Origin: CAJBVG01 sp044337515 | GTDB lineage: Bacteria > Bacteroidota > Bacteroidia > Sphingobacteriales > Sphingobacteriaceae | Length of the DNA stretch: 64,000 nt | Direction: 5' to 3' | NCBI GenBank assembly: GCA_044337515.1 | Contig: JBIINK010000009.1 | Location: 1-64,000, forward strand | Shown: positions 9,012 through 17,415 of the stretch, one piece after another | How the letters are laid out: each line of letters opens with the position of its first letter | Numbering within the stretch: position 1 is the stretch's first letter | The notes under the pieces: model-generated | Databases searched by the model: none | The model's input: the letters and a program-made list of their open reading frames with translations, nothing else | Told to the model about the DNA's origin: nothing | Program-made: the position numbers and the translations under genes

Positions 9012-9864
9012 ATTAATCTTAGGTACTGCTCAATTCGGACTAAATTACGGAGTCAATAATAAAGCTGGGAAACCAGCTAAAGAGTCTGTATTTGAAATCC
9101 TAAAACAAGCTTATGATAAAGGTGTTAGGATTTTGGATACTGCCGAATCCTATGGTGATTCCCATCATCTTATTGGAGAATATCATGAACTATATCAAAA
9201 TCAACCGTTCAATATTATTACAAAATTACCACATGAGTTTGATGCAACTATTGAAGAGAAAATTAAAGCCTATATTTCTGAATTAAAAGTTCCACAACTT
9301 TATTCTTTGCTGTTTCACTCTTTTGATTCCTACAAAAAAAATAAATTTTCAGTAAATTTATTAAATGATCTTAAATCAAGAAAACTGATAAATACTATTG
9401 GTGTCACAGTCTATACAAATGAACAGTTGGATGAAGTTATACTAGATGATTTAATTGATGTTATTCAATTACCCTATAATGTGTTTGATAATGATAGTCA
9501 AAGAGGAGAATTAATGTTGAAAGCAAAATCAATGAATAAGATAGTTCATTCACGTTCTGCATTTTTGCAAGGTTTATTTTTTACCCCAATAAATAGTGAA
9601 CATCATATAGCAAAAATGCTAGAAAAGGAGTTGAATTTTATTAGAAACTTGTCCATTAAATATAATGTTAGCATACAAAGTTTGGCACTTAATTATTGCT
9701 TAGCTAACGTAAATATTGACAATGTGATTATTGGAATTGATAACATTGAACAACTAGATCAAAATATTAAATTATCTTATGTACTATTGGATCCTCAACT
9801 AAAAAGAGAAATAAATACTATAAAAATTCAGAACATCAATTTATTAAATCCTTCGTTATGGTAA
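8998..9864 (+). CDS. Aldo/keto reductase family protein of the nonulosonate module
   Basis: A 288-residue aldo/keto reductase (TIM barrel). It opens with LILGTAQFGLNYG, followed by a RILDTAESYGDSH stretch containing the Asp/Tyr pair, and later VIIGIDNIEQL near the cofactor-binding end. No ATG lies near the conserved start; the frame must use a TTG (8998 or 9004), overlapping pseC by up to 14 bases, which suggests translational coupling. Such reductases are frequent in Bacteroidota pse/sps clusters. Its substrate is unknown; a reduction modifying the nonulosonate or its precursor is a guess. Confidence 0.75.
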   Translation: MKLNKLILGTAQFGLNYGVNNKAGKPAKESVFEILKQAYDKGVRILDTAESYGDSHHLIGEYHELYQNQPFNIITKLPHEFDATIEEKIKAYISELKVPQLYSLLFHSFDSYKKNKFSVNLLNDLKSRKLINTIGVTVYTNEQLDEVILDDLIDVIQLPYNVFDNDSQRGELMLKAKSMNKIVHSRSAFLQGLFFTPINSEHHIAKMLEKELNFIRNLSIKYNVSIQSLALNYCLANVNIDNVIIGIDNIEQLDQNIKLSYVLLDPQLKREINTIKIQNINLLNPSLW

Positions 9865-10628
9865 AAACAGATACAGTTTTAATTACTCAAGCAAGAACGG
9901 GCAGCACAAGGTTACCTGGTAAAGTGTTGCTAAAAGTTAATGGAGATGAACTACTTAAAATTCATTTGAAACGATTAAAAAAATGCACTAAGGTAAATCA
10001 GATTATCGTAGCTACCACAACGAATGAAAGCGATAATGTAATTATTGACATATGCAAATCTTGTGGGTTTGATTATTTTAGAGGTTCTGAAGATGATGTT
10101 TTAGATAGATTCTATCAAGCTGTTAAAAATATTGAGCCAAAATGGATTGTTCGTGCAACTTCAGATTGCCCTCTAATTGATCCAACTCTAGTTGATGCAG
10201 TAATTTCATTTGCACAAGTAAATAATGTTGACTACGCTTCTAATACAATTTTAGAGATTTTTCCAAATGGGCAGGATATCGAAGTCTTTAAATTTGCTGC
10301 TTTGAAAACTGCTTGGGAAAATGCTAAACTAAAATCAGATAGAGAGCATGTTACTCCATATATAAAAGCACATTCAAATATTTTTAATAAGGATACTTTT
10401 TTAGTAATTAATTTCCCTTCTGCTAAAAATTATGGTGAAGTTAGAATGACAGTTGATGAACATAGAGATTTTATCTTAATAGAGAAATTAATTAATGATT
10501 TAGGTGTTGACGAAAATTGGCTGACTTATACTGAATATATCATAAAATACGATTTAAATAAAATAAACGCTAACATTATTAGAAATGAAGGGCTATTAAA
10601 ATCTCTAAAAAGTAATAACAATGGGTAA
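9858..10628 (+). CDS. SpsF/PseF-type cytidylyltransferase
   Basis: A 256-residue protein of the cytidylyltransferase family. The nucleotide-binding signature is ITQARTGSTRLPGKVL at about residues 9-24, followed by VATTTNESD, a FRGSEDDVLDRFYQA stretch and RATSDCPLIDP, all typical of SpsF/KdsB-like enzymes. In this context it should activate the nonulosonic acid to its CMP form, the PseF step. The ATG overlaps the reductase gene by 7 bases and the next gene starts inside its 3' end, so the block is translationally coupled. Annotation as a generic SpsF protein is the conservative alternative. Confidence 0.75.
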   Translation: MVKTDTVLITQARTGSTRLPGKVLLKVNGDELLKIHLKRLKKCTKVNQIIVATTTNESDNVIIDICKSCGFDYFRGSEDDVLDRFYQAVKNIEPKWIVRATSDCPLIDPTLVDAVISFAQVNNVDYASNTILEIFPNGQDIEVFKFAALKTAWENAKLKSDREHVTPYIKAHSNIFNKDTFLVINFPSAKNYGEVRMTVDEHRDFILIEKLINDLGVDENWLTYTEYIIKYDLNKINANIIRNEGLLKSLKSNNNG

Positions 10629-11928
10629 AGGGCAAGAATTATACAAAAAAGCAAAGACATTAATACCTGGTGGTACTATGTTGCTTTCAAAAAGACCAGA
10701 GATGTTTCTACCTGATCAATGGCCCTCATATTTCACAAGATCTAAGGGCTGTAAAGTTTGGGATTTGGACGGTAATGAACTCATTGATATGTGTATTATG
10801 GGAATTGGTACAAATACATTGGGTTATGGTAATGATGAAGTCGATTCTGCAGTTTTGGAGACTGTGAAATTAGGCAATATGAGCACACTTAATTGCCCTG
10901 AAGAAGTTTATTTAGCAGAAAAATTAATAGAAATAAACCCATGGGCAGATATGGTTCGATTCGCAAGGAGTGGGGGAGAAGCGAATTCAATTGCAATTAG
11001 AATTGCTCGTGCTGCGTCAGGCAAGGATAAGGTTGCAATTTGTGGATATCATGGATGGCACGATTGGTATTTATCTGCTAATCATAATGGTGGTGATGGT
11101 TTGTCTGGTCATTTAATCCCTGGATTAAGCCCGTTAGGTGTTCCAAAGAATTTAAAAGAAACTGTTTACCCTTTTCATTACAATAATTTTGAAGAATTAG
11201 AATCGATTGTTGAGAATAATGATATTGGAGTTATTAAAATGGAGGTAGTGCGAAACTTCGGCCCAGAAGATAATTTTCTACAAAAAGTTAGAGACTTAGC
11301 AACGAGAAAAAATATAGTTTTAATATTTGATGAATGTACGTCTGGTTTCAGAGAAACTTACGGAGGAATCTATAAGAAATTTGGAGTAGAGCCTGATATG
11401 GCAATGTATGGTAAAACTATTGGAAATGGTTATGCGTTAACAGCAGTTGTGGGTAGAAGATCAATAATGGAAGCCGCTCAGTCCACTTTTATAAGTAGTA
11501 CATTTTGGACTGAAAGAATAGGCCCTACTGCAGCACTTGCGACTCTTAAGGTAATGGAAAAAGTTAAATCTTGGGAGATAATATCCAATATTGGTGAGAA
11601 AATGCAGCAAGGTTGGCAAAAACTCTCAGATTTAAATGGATTAAGTATTACAATTGCGGGTATTCCATCATTGAGTACCTATAGTTTTAATAGCTCTAAA
11701 TCATTAGAATATAAAACTTTTGTAGCTCAAGCGATGTTAGAAAAAGGCTATTTAGCTAGTACAAATTTTTATGCTTCTACAGCACATAATGAAGAGAATT
11801 TGAATTTATATTTTGAAGCTTTAAATGATGTATATGAAATTATAGCTGATTGTGAGAAAGGTAATAGAAAAATTGAAGATCTATTAAAAGGCCCAGTATG
11901 TCATGCAGGTTTTAAAAGATTGAATTAA
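10621..11928 (+). CDS. Class III PLP aminotransferase, glutamate-1-semialdehyde aminomutase-like
   Basis: A 435-residue fold-type I class III aminotransferase. Recognisable parts are PGGTMLLSKRPEMF at the N-terminus, VRFARSGGEANSIAIRIAR (about 112-130), CGYHGWHDWY (141-150), FDECTSGFR (236-244) and the PLP lysine Lys265 in AMYGKTIGNGYAL. It resembles HemL, but its place between the cytidylyltransferase and the acetyltransferases points to sugar biosynthesis. Similar genes recur in pse-like clusters, with no settled role known to me. Confidence 0.75.
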   Translation: MGKGQELYKKAKTLIPGGTMLLSKRPEMFLPDQWPSYFTRSKGCKVWDLDGNELIDMCIMGIGTNTLGYGNDEVDSAVLETVKLGNMSTLNCPEEVYLAEKLIEINPWADMVRFARSGGEANSIAIRIARAASGKDKVAICGYHGWHDWYLSANHNGGDGLSGHLIPGLSPLGVPKNLKETVYPFHYNNFEELESIVENNDIGVIKMEVVRNFGPEDNFLQKVRDLATRKNIVLIFDECTSGFRETYGGIYKKFGVEPDMAMYGKTIGNGYALTAVVGRRSIMEAAQSTFISSTFWTERIGPTAALATLKVMEKVKSWEIISNIGEKMQQGWQKLSDLNGLSITIAGIPSLSTYSFNSSKSLEYKTFVAQAMLEKGYLASTNFYASTAHNEENLNLYFEALNDVYEIIADCEKGNRKIEDLLKGPVCHAGFKRLN

Positions 11929-12489
11929 ATGATGGAAACATATTCTATTTTGAAGAATCAAGTATATTCTGAAGGTATTTATTGTATAGTGCCTATTCGA
12001 CATCAAGATCGATTTGATATTATGAATTGGCGCAACGAACAATTATATCATTTGCGGCAGGAGAAACCCCTTTCCGTCGAAGACCAAAATCAATATTTTA
12101 ACAATGTCATAAATAAATTATTTGAAGTAGAAAAACCCAATCAACTTTTATTTTCTTATTTAGAAAATGGTGTGTGTATTGGTTATGGTGGGTTAGTTCA
12201 TGTCAACTGGATTGATAAAAATGCAGAAATTTCATTTATTATGGCTACTGAATTAGAAGAAGTGTACTTTAATAAACATTGGGTTAATTTTTTAAACCTA
12301 ATTGAACAAGTGGCATTTAAAGAAATTGGGTTACATAAAATATACACTTACGCCTTTGATTTGAGACCTTCATTATACTTAGCTTTACAAGAAGCTAAAT
12401 ATGATGAAGTTGTAAAATTAAAAGAACATTGTTTTTCAAACGGAAAATATATAGATGTGTTAATTCATTCTAAGATCCAAACATGTTAA
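11929..12489 (+). CDS. GNAT-like N-acetyltransferase (first of two)
   Basis: A 186-residue protein with a GNAT-like arrangement: an N-terminal IMNWRNEQLYHLRQEKPLS segment as in RimJ/PseH-type acetyltransferases, a central beta-strand region (CIGYGGLVHVNWIDKNAEISFIM) and a C-terminal KIYTYAFDLRPSLYLALQEAKYDEV. The acetyl-CoA loop is poorly conserved, so activity is uncertain. In many related clusters a PseG hydrolase sits near here; this protein does not resemble one. It begins directly after the aminotransferase stop and overlaps the next gene by 7 bases. Confidence 0.6.
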   Translation: MMETYSILKNQVYSEGIYCIVPIRHQDRFDIMNWRNEQLYHLRQEKPLSVEDQNQYFNNVINKLFEVEKPNQLLFSYLENGVCIGYGGLVHVNWIDKNAEISFIMATELEEVYFNKHWVNFLNLIEQVAFKEIGLHKIYTYAFDLRPSLYLALQEAKYDEVVKLKEHCFSNGKYIDVLIHSKIQTC

Positions 12490-12962
12490 GCTTTAGAAAT
12501 GCAAATTTGAAAGATGTTTATCTATATTTTGATTGGGTAAATGATGCTATGGTTAGGGAGCAGTCATTCAATAACGAAAATATTGATTTCGATTCCCATA
12601 GTAGATGGTTTGAAATCAAATTAAAGGATGAAAGTTGTATGATGTTGATTTTTTTTAATGAGTTAAATATCAATATCGGTCAAATTAGAATACAGAAAGA
12701 TAAAAGAGAAGAAGCTATAATAGGGATATCAATTTCTTCTGAATATAGAGGAAAGGGCTATGCAAAAGAAATGTTAAAATTGGCTACTGATTATTTTTTA
12801 AAAATCAACCCTAATTATGTAATAAATGCATATATAAAAGAAGCTAATTTGAGCTCTAAGTTTGCATTTGAATCTGCTGGTTTTGAATTTAAAAAGAAAA
12901 CTGTTTACAATAATCACAATAGTTTATATTATACAAAAAAATATGCAAATAGGAGATTTTAA
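12483..12962 (+). CDS. PseH-like GNAT N-acetyltransferase
   Basis: A 159-residue GNAT enzyme with the acetyl-CoA binding motif SEYRGKGYAKEMLKLA at about residues 93-108 and a C-terminal SSKFAFESAGFEF typical of RimJ/PseH-like members. It matches the expected N4-acetylation of UDP-4-amino-sugar in pseudaminic acid synthesis in size, family and position (directly before pseI). It overlaps pseI by 20 bases. Confidence 0.75.
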   Translation: MLSFRNANLKDVYLYFDWVNDAMVREQSFNNENIDFDSHSRWFEIKLKDESCMMLIFFNELNINIGQIRIQKDKREEAIIGISISSEYRGKGYAKEMLKLATDYFLKINPNYVINAYIKEANLSSKFAFESAGFEFKKKTVYNNHNSLYYTKKYANRRF

Positions 12963-13983
12963 AATAAATGATAAATCTAAAGTGTTTATTATCGCAGAAT
13001 TATCGGCAAATCATAATGGTGATTTAAATATAGCTATTGATACAATAAGAGCTGCAAAAAGAGCTGGTGCAGATTGTATAAAGTTGCAAACATATACCGC
13101 AGATACTATTACTATAGATTCAAATAAAGATGATTTTTTAATAAAGGGTACTATTTGGGAAGGTAAAAATTTATATAAATTATATCAAGAAGCATCTACA
13201 CCATGGGAATGGCATGAAGTAATTTTTAAAATTGCTAAAGAAGAAGGGCTAATCTGTTTTTCATCTCCATTTGATAAATCAGCAGTTGACTTTTTAGAAA
13301 ATTTGAAAGTTCCTGCTTATAAAATTGCATCTTTTGAAATCACAGATATTCCATTGATTGAATATGTAGCATCTAAAGGAAAACCAATTATTATATCTAC
13401 AGGAATTGCTGAATTGGAAGATATAGAATTAGCCCTAGATGCGTGTAGAAGGATGGGCAATAATGATATCGCTTTGTTAAAGTGTACATCAAGTTATCCA
13501 GCGCCCATTAATGAGGCTAATATGGTTATGGTAAAAGATTTAGTTGAACGATTTAATGTAATTAGTGGTTTGTCAGACCATTCTATGGGAGCAACAGTGC
13601 CCGTTGTGGCTACTTGTTTTGGTGCTAAAATTATTGAAAAGCATTTTATTTTAGACCGTTCTATTGGTGGTCCAGACGCTTCATTTTCTATGAATGAAGA
13701 AGAGTTTACAGCTATGGTTAAAGCGGTTCGTGAAGCTGAAAGTGCTATAGGGGTAGTTGATTATACCTTAACTGAAAAACAAGCAAAAGGTAAAGATTTT
13801 TCAAGATCCTTATATGTCGTTGAAGATATATTGGCTGGCGAAAAAATTACTGAGAAAAATGTTAAGTCAATTCGACCAGGTTTTGGTATGCAACCAAAAT
13901 ATTATAATGAAATAATTGGTCGAAAAGTGAATAGAAATTTACAAAAGGGGGAGAGAATGAGTTTTGATTTTATACTTGGCTAA
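12943..13983 (+). CDS. pseI: Pseudaminic acid synthase (NeuB family), PseI
   Basis: A 346-residue NeuB-family synthase that condenses a 6-deoxy hexose with phosphoenolpyruvate to form a nonulosonic acid. The TIM-barrel domain begins FIIAELSANHNGDL and includes CIKLQTYTADTIT, FSSPFD, YKIASFEI, SGLSDHSMG and KIIEKHF. A C-terminal antifreeze-like SAF domain spans about the last 60 residues (SLYVVEDILAGEKIT). A longer frame exists from 12862, but its extra 27 residues are a shifted-frame reading of the preceding gene; the ATG at 12943 gives the normal family N-terminus. NANH and SAF features fit PseI better than NeuB in this context. Confidence 0.92.
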   Translation: MQIGDFKINDKSKVFIIAELSANHNGDLNIAIDTIRAAKRAGADCIKLQTYTADTITIDSNKDDFLIKGTIWEGKNLYKLYQEASTPWEWHEVIFKIAKEEGLICFSSPFDKSAVDFLENLKVPAYKIASFEITDIPLIEYVASKGKPIIISTGIAELEDIELALDACRRMGNNDIALLKCTSSYPAPINEANMVMVKDLVERFNVISGLSDHSMGATVPVVATCFGAKIIEKHFILDRSIGGPDASFSMNEEEFTAMVKAVREAESAIGVVDYTLTEKQAKGKDFSRSLYVVEDILAGEKITEKNVKSIRPGFGMQPKYYNEIIGRKVNRNLQKGERMSFDFILG

Positions 13984-13998
13984 TTTTATAACATACAG

Positions 13999-14562
13999 AT
14001 GCAATTATTAAAGATAATTATTAAAGATATTTATTTGATTTTTAATAACTATATATTTAGATATAAGTTGTTAAAGAAAAAAAATGTTTGTATTGATAAA
14101 TCAAATAGATTTTATTTATCACCAAATTCAATCGAAATCTCTAACAATGTAGTTATAGGTGCATATAATGTTTTTTATGCTATAACTTCTAATCATTCTA
14201 AAAGACATGGTTATCTATATATTGGGGCAAATACCTCGATTGGAGAATTTAATAATATTAGGGCTGCGGGAGGTGAAATTACGATTGGGGAAAATTGCCT
14301 GATTTCTCAGCATGTTACAATGGTAGCTTCTAATCACAATATCGATAAGGATGAAATTATTATTAATCAGGGATGGGATGAAACCAGAACTGATATATCC
14401 ATTGGAGATGATGTATGGATAGGCGCAAACTGTATTATTCTACCAGGTGTTATTATTGGAAATGGTGTTGTTGTAGCTGGGGGATCCGTTGTAACAAAGA
14501 GTGTTCCCGATTATGCAATTGTTGCCGGCACCCCTGCGAAAATCTTAAGATACAGAGACTAA
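13999..14562 (+). CDS. Left-handed beta-helix (hexapeptide) acyltransferase
   Basis: A 187-residue acyltransferase with hexapeptide repeats between about residues 45 and 180, including IGANTSIGEFNNIRA, TIGENCLISQHVTM and IGDDVWIGANCIILPGVIIGNGVVVAGGSVV, ending PDYAIVAGTPAKILR as in WcaF/maltose-acetyltransferase-like enzymes. SNHNID near residue 112 supplies the likely catalytic His. It probably O- or N-acylates a sugar of the repeat unit. It is the last gene of the AT-rich nonulosonate block; the next start follows after two bases. Confidence 0.8.
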   Translation: MQLLKIIIKDIYLIFNNYIFRYKLLKKKNVCIDKSNRFYLSPNSIEISNNVVIGAYNVFYAITSNHSKRHGYLYIGANTSIGEFNNIRAAGGEITIGENCLISQHVTMVASNHNIDKDEIIINQGWDETRTDISIGDDVWIGANCIILPGVIIGNGVVVAGGSVVTKSVPDYAIVAGTPAKILRYRD

Positions 14563-14564
14563 CC

Positions 14565-15884
14565 ATGACCGTTATTAAGCGAAATTTATTATTGGACTTG
14601 TTGTCGGCTAAGTATCCGAAAACAAGTCCATATTTAGATATTTTTGACTATCTCCAATTTGACTTAAATACGAGAATTTATTCATACGGGGAGCATATTG
14701 GTTCCCCCCATGAAGGCAAAAAGACAAAATATCAATCTTCGGTAGCTGCTCTCAAACAAACACTCTATAATCTTTACCTCAAAGTAAATAAAGAGAATTC
14801 ACTTCAAGCCGATTTCAATATTATGTCGTCAGCTTATTTCAGTCTGGAGAATATATTTACAGATTCAGGTATAAATGTAATTAGTCCTCCATGGATGTTT
14901 GGAAAAAGGAATGTTATTTATGACAAAGAACTTTTTGACGCAACAAATGGAATAAAAGCCATTTTGGCCACAGGGGATTTTAAAACTTTATTAAGTGAAA
15001 AATTTCATCAATCAGTTTTAACATTCCGTTCGCTTTTTAAGGAGTATATTCTTGCCAATAATGTAAAGGCATTGTTCATTCCTCAGGATATTACTTTTTT
15101 CGAAAAGCTAAGCATTGATTTATTAAGGGAGCTGGGCTTACCAACATTTAATTTTATTCATGGTTTGCCCGGACTATATAATTCAACAGATTATAATAGA
15201 ACAGACTATTTAGTTGTCTGGGGGAATGCTATTAAACATAACTTTGTAAAAGGCGGTATTCCCGAATCAAAAATCATAGTAAATGGCCATCCTAAATATA
15301 GCGGTATTCAACATTCACCCACATTACGATTTGAGTTAGAGAATGTTTTAATATTAACAAAGTCAACGCTGGGATCTCAATTTAGTGAAGACATCATAAG
15401 AAGTGATCGTGGGAATTTGATTTATTATCTCGAAAGCATAAAGAGTGTATTGGTGTCGCTTGGGGTTTCAAAGGCAACAGTGAGGTTGCATCCAAGTGCG
15501 AATGCGCTGTGGTATAAAAAGTTTGTTGATACGTCATTTTTCAAATTTGACCAATCGGATTTAATGGAAACGCTTGGTCGCACTACACTAGTAATAGGAT
15601 GCACTTCAACGGTATTTTTGGAGTCGCTTATGGCAGGAGTAAATTATGTAGTATATGAACCTGAGATAGAAAAGGGACTCTTAGTTGATTATCTTAAATC
15701 AGTTCCTCCATTTGATGGATCCGACAGCAATGTTCCCGTGGCTAAAAATATTGACACATTAAGAACTTTATTAAAGGAGAAAGTAAAGGTCAATACCAAA
15801 GTATTGACGGATTATATAGCCCAATCATACGATACGGGAATGATCATGGATATTATCAAAATACACTCTGACAAACGTGATTAA
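14565..15884 (+). CDS. GT-B-like capsule glycosyltransferase, candidate nonulosonic acid transferase
   Basis: A 439-residue protein without an obvious close family match. In the second half it has RLHPSANALW (His309-Pro310) and CTSTVFLESLMAGV (about 346-359), plus FNFIHGLPGLYN and VWGNAIKHNFVKGGIPESKIIVNGHP before them. HP and paired Ser/Thr motifs of this kind are known from bacterial sialyl- and polysialyltransferases and from CDP-glycerol-type transferases. Being in a locus that makes a CMP-nonulosonate, it is a reasonable candidate for the transferase; this is inference. The longer upstream frame from 14415 is rejected because it runs through the acyltransferase in another phase; ATG 14565 is two bases after that stop. 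G+C content rises from this gene onward. Confidence 0.6.
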   Translation: MTVIKRNLLLDLLSAKYPKTSPYLDIFDYLQFDLNTRIYSYGEHIGSPHEGKKTKYQSSVAALKQTLYNLYLKVNKENSLQADFNIMSSAYFSLENIFTDSGINVISPPWMFGKRNVIYDKELFDATNGIKAILATGDFKTLLSEKFHQSVLTFRSLFKEYILANNVKALFIPQDITFFEKLSIDLLRELGLPTFNFIHGLPGLYNSTDYNRTDYLVVWGNAIKHNFVKGGIPESKIIVNGHPKYSGIQHSPTLRFELENVLILTKSTLGSQFSEDIIRSDRGNLIYYLESIKSVLVSLGVSKATVRLHPSANALWYKKFVDTSFFKFDQSDLMETLGRTTLVIGCTSTVFLESLMAGVNYVVYEPEIEKGLLVDYLKSVPPFDGSDSNVPVAKNIDTLRTLLKEKVKVNTKVLTDYIAQSYDTGMIMDIIKIHSDKRD

Positions 15885-17415
15885 TTTTAAAAAGAACGTA
15901 CTCAGAATATATACAACTAAAGTTTTAGGTATTGGTACCGGTTTGTTGTCTGTTTTTTTGGTCGTTCCACGACTAACCTCAGATCCTACAACCTATGGCA
16001 TTTATACCCTTTGCATCGGCTTGGGGATGTTCTTCTCATATGCCGATTTAGGGTTTTTGAGTGCAGGCCAGAAATATGCGGCAGAGGCATATGTTCAGAA
16101 AAACAGGAAAGAAGAAATGCGGGTAATATCATTCGTATTGTTTATTCTAGGAGTTTTTTTGACTTTGGTGATGTTAGGATTGATATACATGGCTTTTAAT
16201 CCTTCGGTGCTGATAAAAAACGGATCCGACTCCAGCTTTACTATATCATCGCATCTTATCTTAATTCTGGCCTTATCATCTCCGGTAATTATTCTGCAAA
16301 AATTTAATATACTGGTTTGCTCTATCCGTATTGAAGAATATATCTACCAAATCATTGATATTATATTTAATCTTATCAAAATACTGTCGATTCAACTTTT
16401 TGTTACAGATACCTCATATAACATAACCGGATACTACTTAACAACCCAATTATTAAACCTAACAGCCGCTCTGGTTGGTTTGGTTATCATTAAATACAAA
16501 TACCAATACGAACTGTTTTCGATAATCAAATATTTCAAATTTTCGAAAGAGATGTATAATCTTACCAAAGGATTAGCATTAAGCTCTCTGGCCCTTACAA
16601 TGGCCTGGATTCTTTATTTTGAATTGGATACGTTAATTCTTAGTAAGTTCTATGGAATAGAGGTATTGGCTATCTATGGAGTGGCATTTGTATTCCTTAA
16701 CTTTTGCCGAACATTCTACAATACATTGTTAGGGCCATATTTATCCTATTTTTACCATTTTACCGGAACAAATGATCAACAAGGGTTAATTGGGGCCTTT
16801 TCTTCAATGATGAAATGGACCTTCCCGCTGATGTTTATTCCACCTGTCGTATTAATACTGTATATGCCGCAAATTATTGATGTTTGGGTTGGAGTATCAT
16901 ACAGGTCGGCTGTTTTAATTAGTCGAATTTTTGTCATAACAATAGCTTTAACGGCAATTAATATTCCAATAGGTTATTTAATTATAGCCAAAGCGTTTAA
17001 CAAGGTATTACGCTTAAACTCCATATTGCTACCCCTGATTTTTTATGCTTCACTTATCCTTTTTGATTATTCGGGACTGTCGGGGCTGTCATTGGCTGTC
17101 GCTAAATTTGTAACCATATTCGTTAATTTGGTTATCAACCTAGTTATCATCATTCGTTTGCTCGGCAAGGATGTATTATATTTGTATATTGATTTGGCTA
17201 AAAAGACGGTGTTACCGCTGGTAATGATAGCCATACTCTTTTATTTTATTCCTTTTAACCAAAAAATGGAAAAGGGAAGTTTGATTTCTTTCTTGAACTT
17301 GGGTGTAAGAGCCGGAGTTGTATTTCTTTTACCTATGCTTACTTATTATTTGATGGAAGAAAAGTCACGCAATCAGATTAAACAGTTGTTAAAACGGAAG
17401 GTTGTTGCGGTATGA
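15877..17415 (+). CDS. Wzx-type lipid-linked oligosaccharide flippase
   Basis: A 512-residue polytopic membrane protein of the MOP/polysaccharide transport type, with about 12-14 hydrophobic segments and an N-terminal VLGIGTGLLSVFLVVPRLTSDPTTYGIYTLCIGLG typical of the family (written here as consecutive helices). It would move the undecaprenyl-linked repeat unit across the inner membrane for Wzy. The frame has no ATG near the conserved start and uses GTG at 15877, overlapping the previous gene by 8 bases. The next gene overlaps by 4 bases (ATGA). Confidence 0.82.
   Translation: MINFKKNVLRIYTTKVLGIGTGLLSVFLVVPRLTSDPTTYGIYTLCIGLGMFFSYADLGFLSAGQKYAAEAYVQKNRKEEMRVISFVLFILGVFLTLVMLGLIYMAFNPSVLIKNGSDSSFTISSHLILILALSSPVIILQKFNILVCSIRIEEYIYQIIDIIFNLIKILSIQLFVTDTSYNITGYYLTTQLLNLTAALVGLVIIKYKYQYELFSIIKYFKFSKEMYNLTKGLALSSLALTMAWILYFELDTLILSKFYGIEVLAIYGVAFVFLNFCRTFYNTLLGPYLSYFYHFTGTNDQQGLIGAFSSMMKWTFPLMFIPPVVLILYMPQIIDVWVGVSYRSAVLISRIFVITIALTAINIPIGYLIIAKAFNKVLRLNSILLPLIFYASLILFDYSGLSGLSLAVAKFVTIFVNLVINLVIIIRLLGKDVLYLYIDLAKKTVLPLVMIAILFYFIPFNQKMEKGSLISFLNLGVRAGVVFLLPMLTYYLMEEKSRNQIKQLLKRKVVAV

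Noticed and set aside
12862..12942. Upstream extension of pseI
   Set aside because: Shifted-frame reading of the GNAT gene; the NeuB-family N-terminus starts at ATG 12943.
14415..14564. Upstream extension of the gene starting at 14565
   Set aside because: The extra residues are Cys/Trp/Arg-rich and come from reading the hexapeptide acyltransferase gene in a shifted frame.
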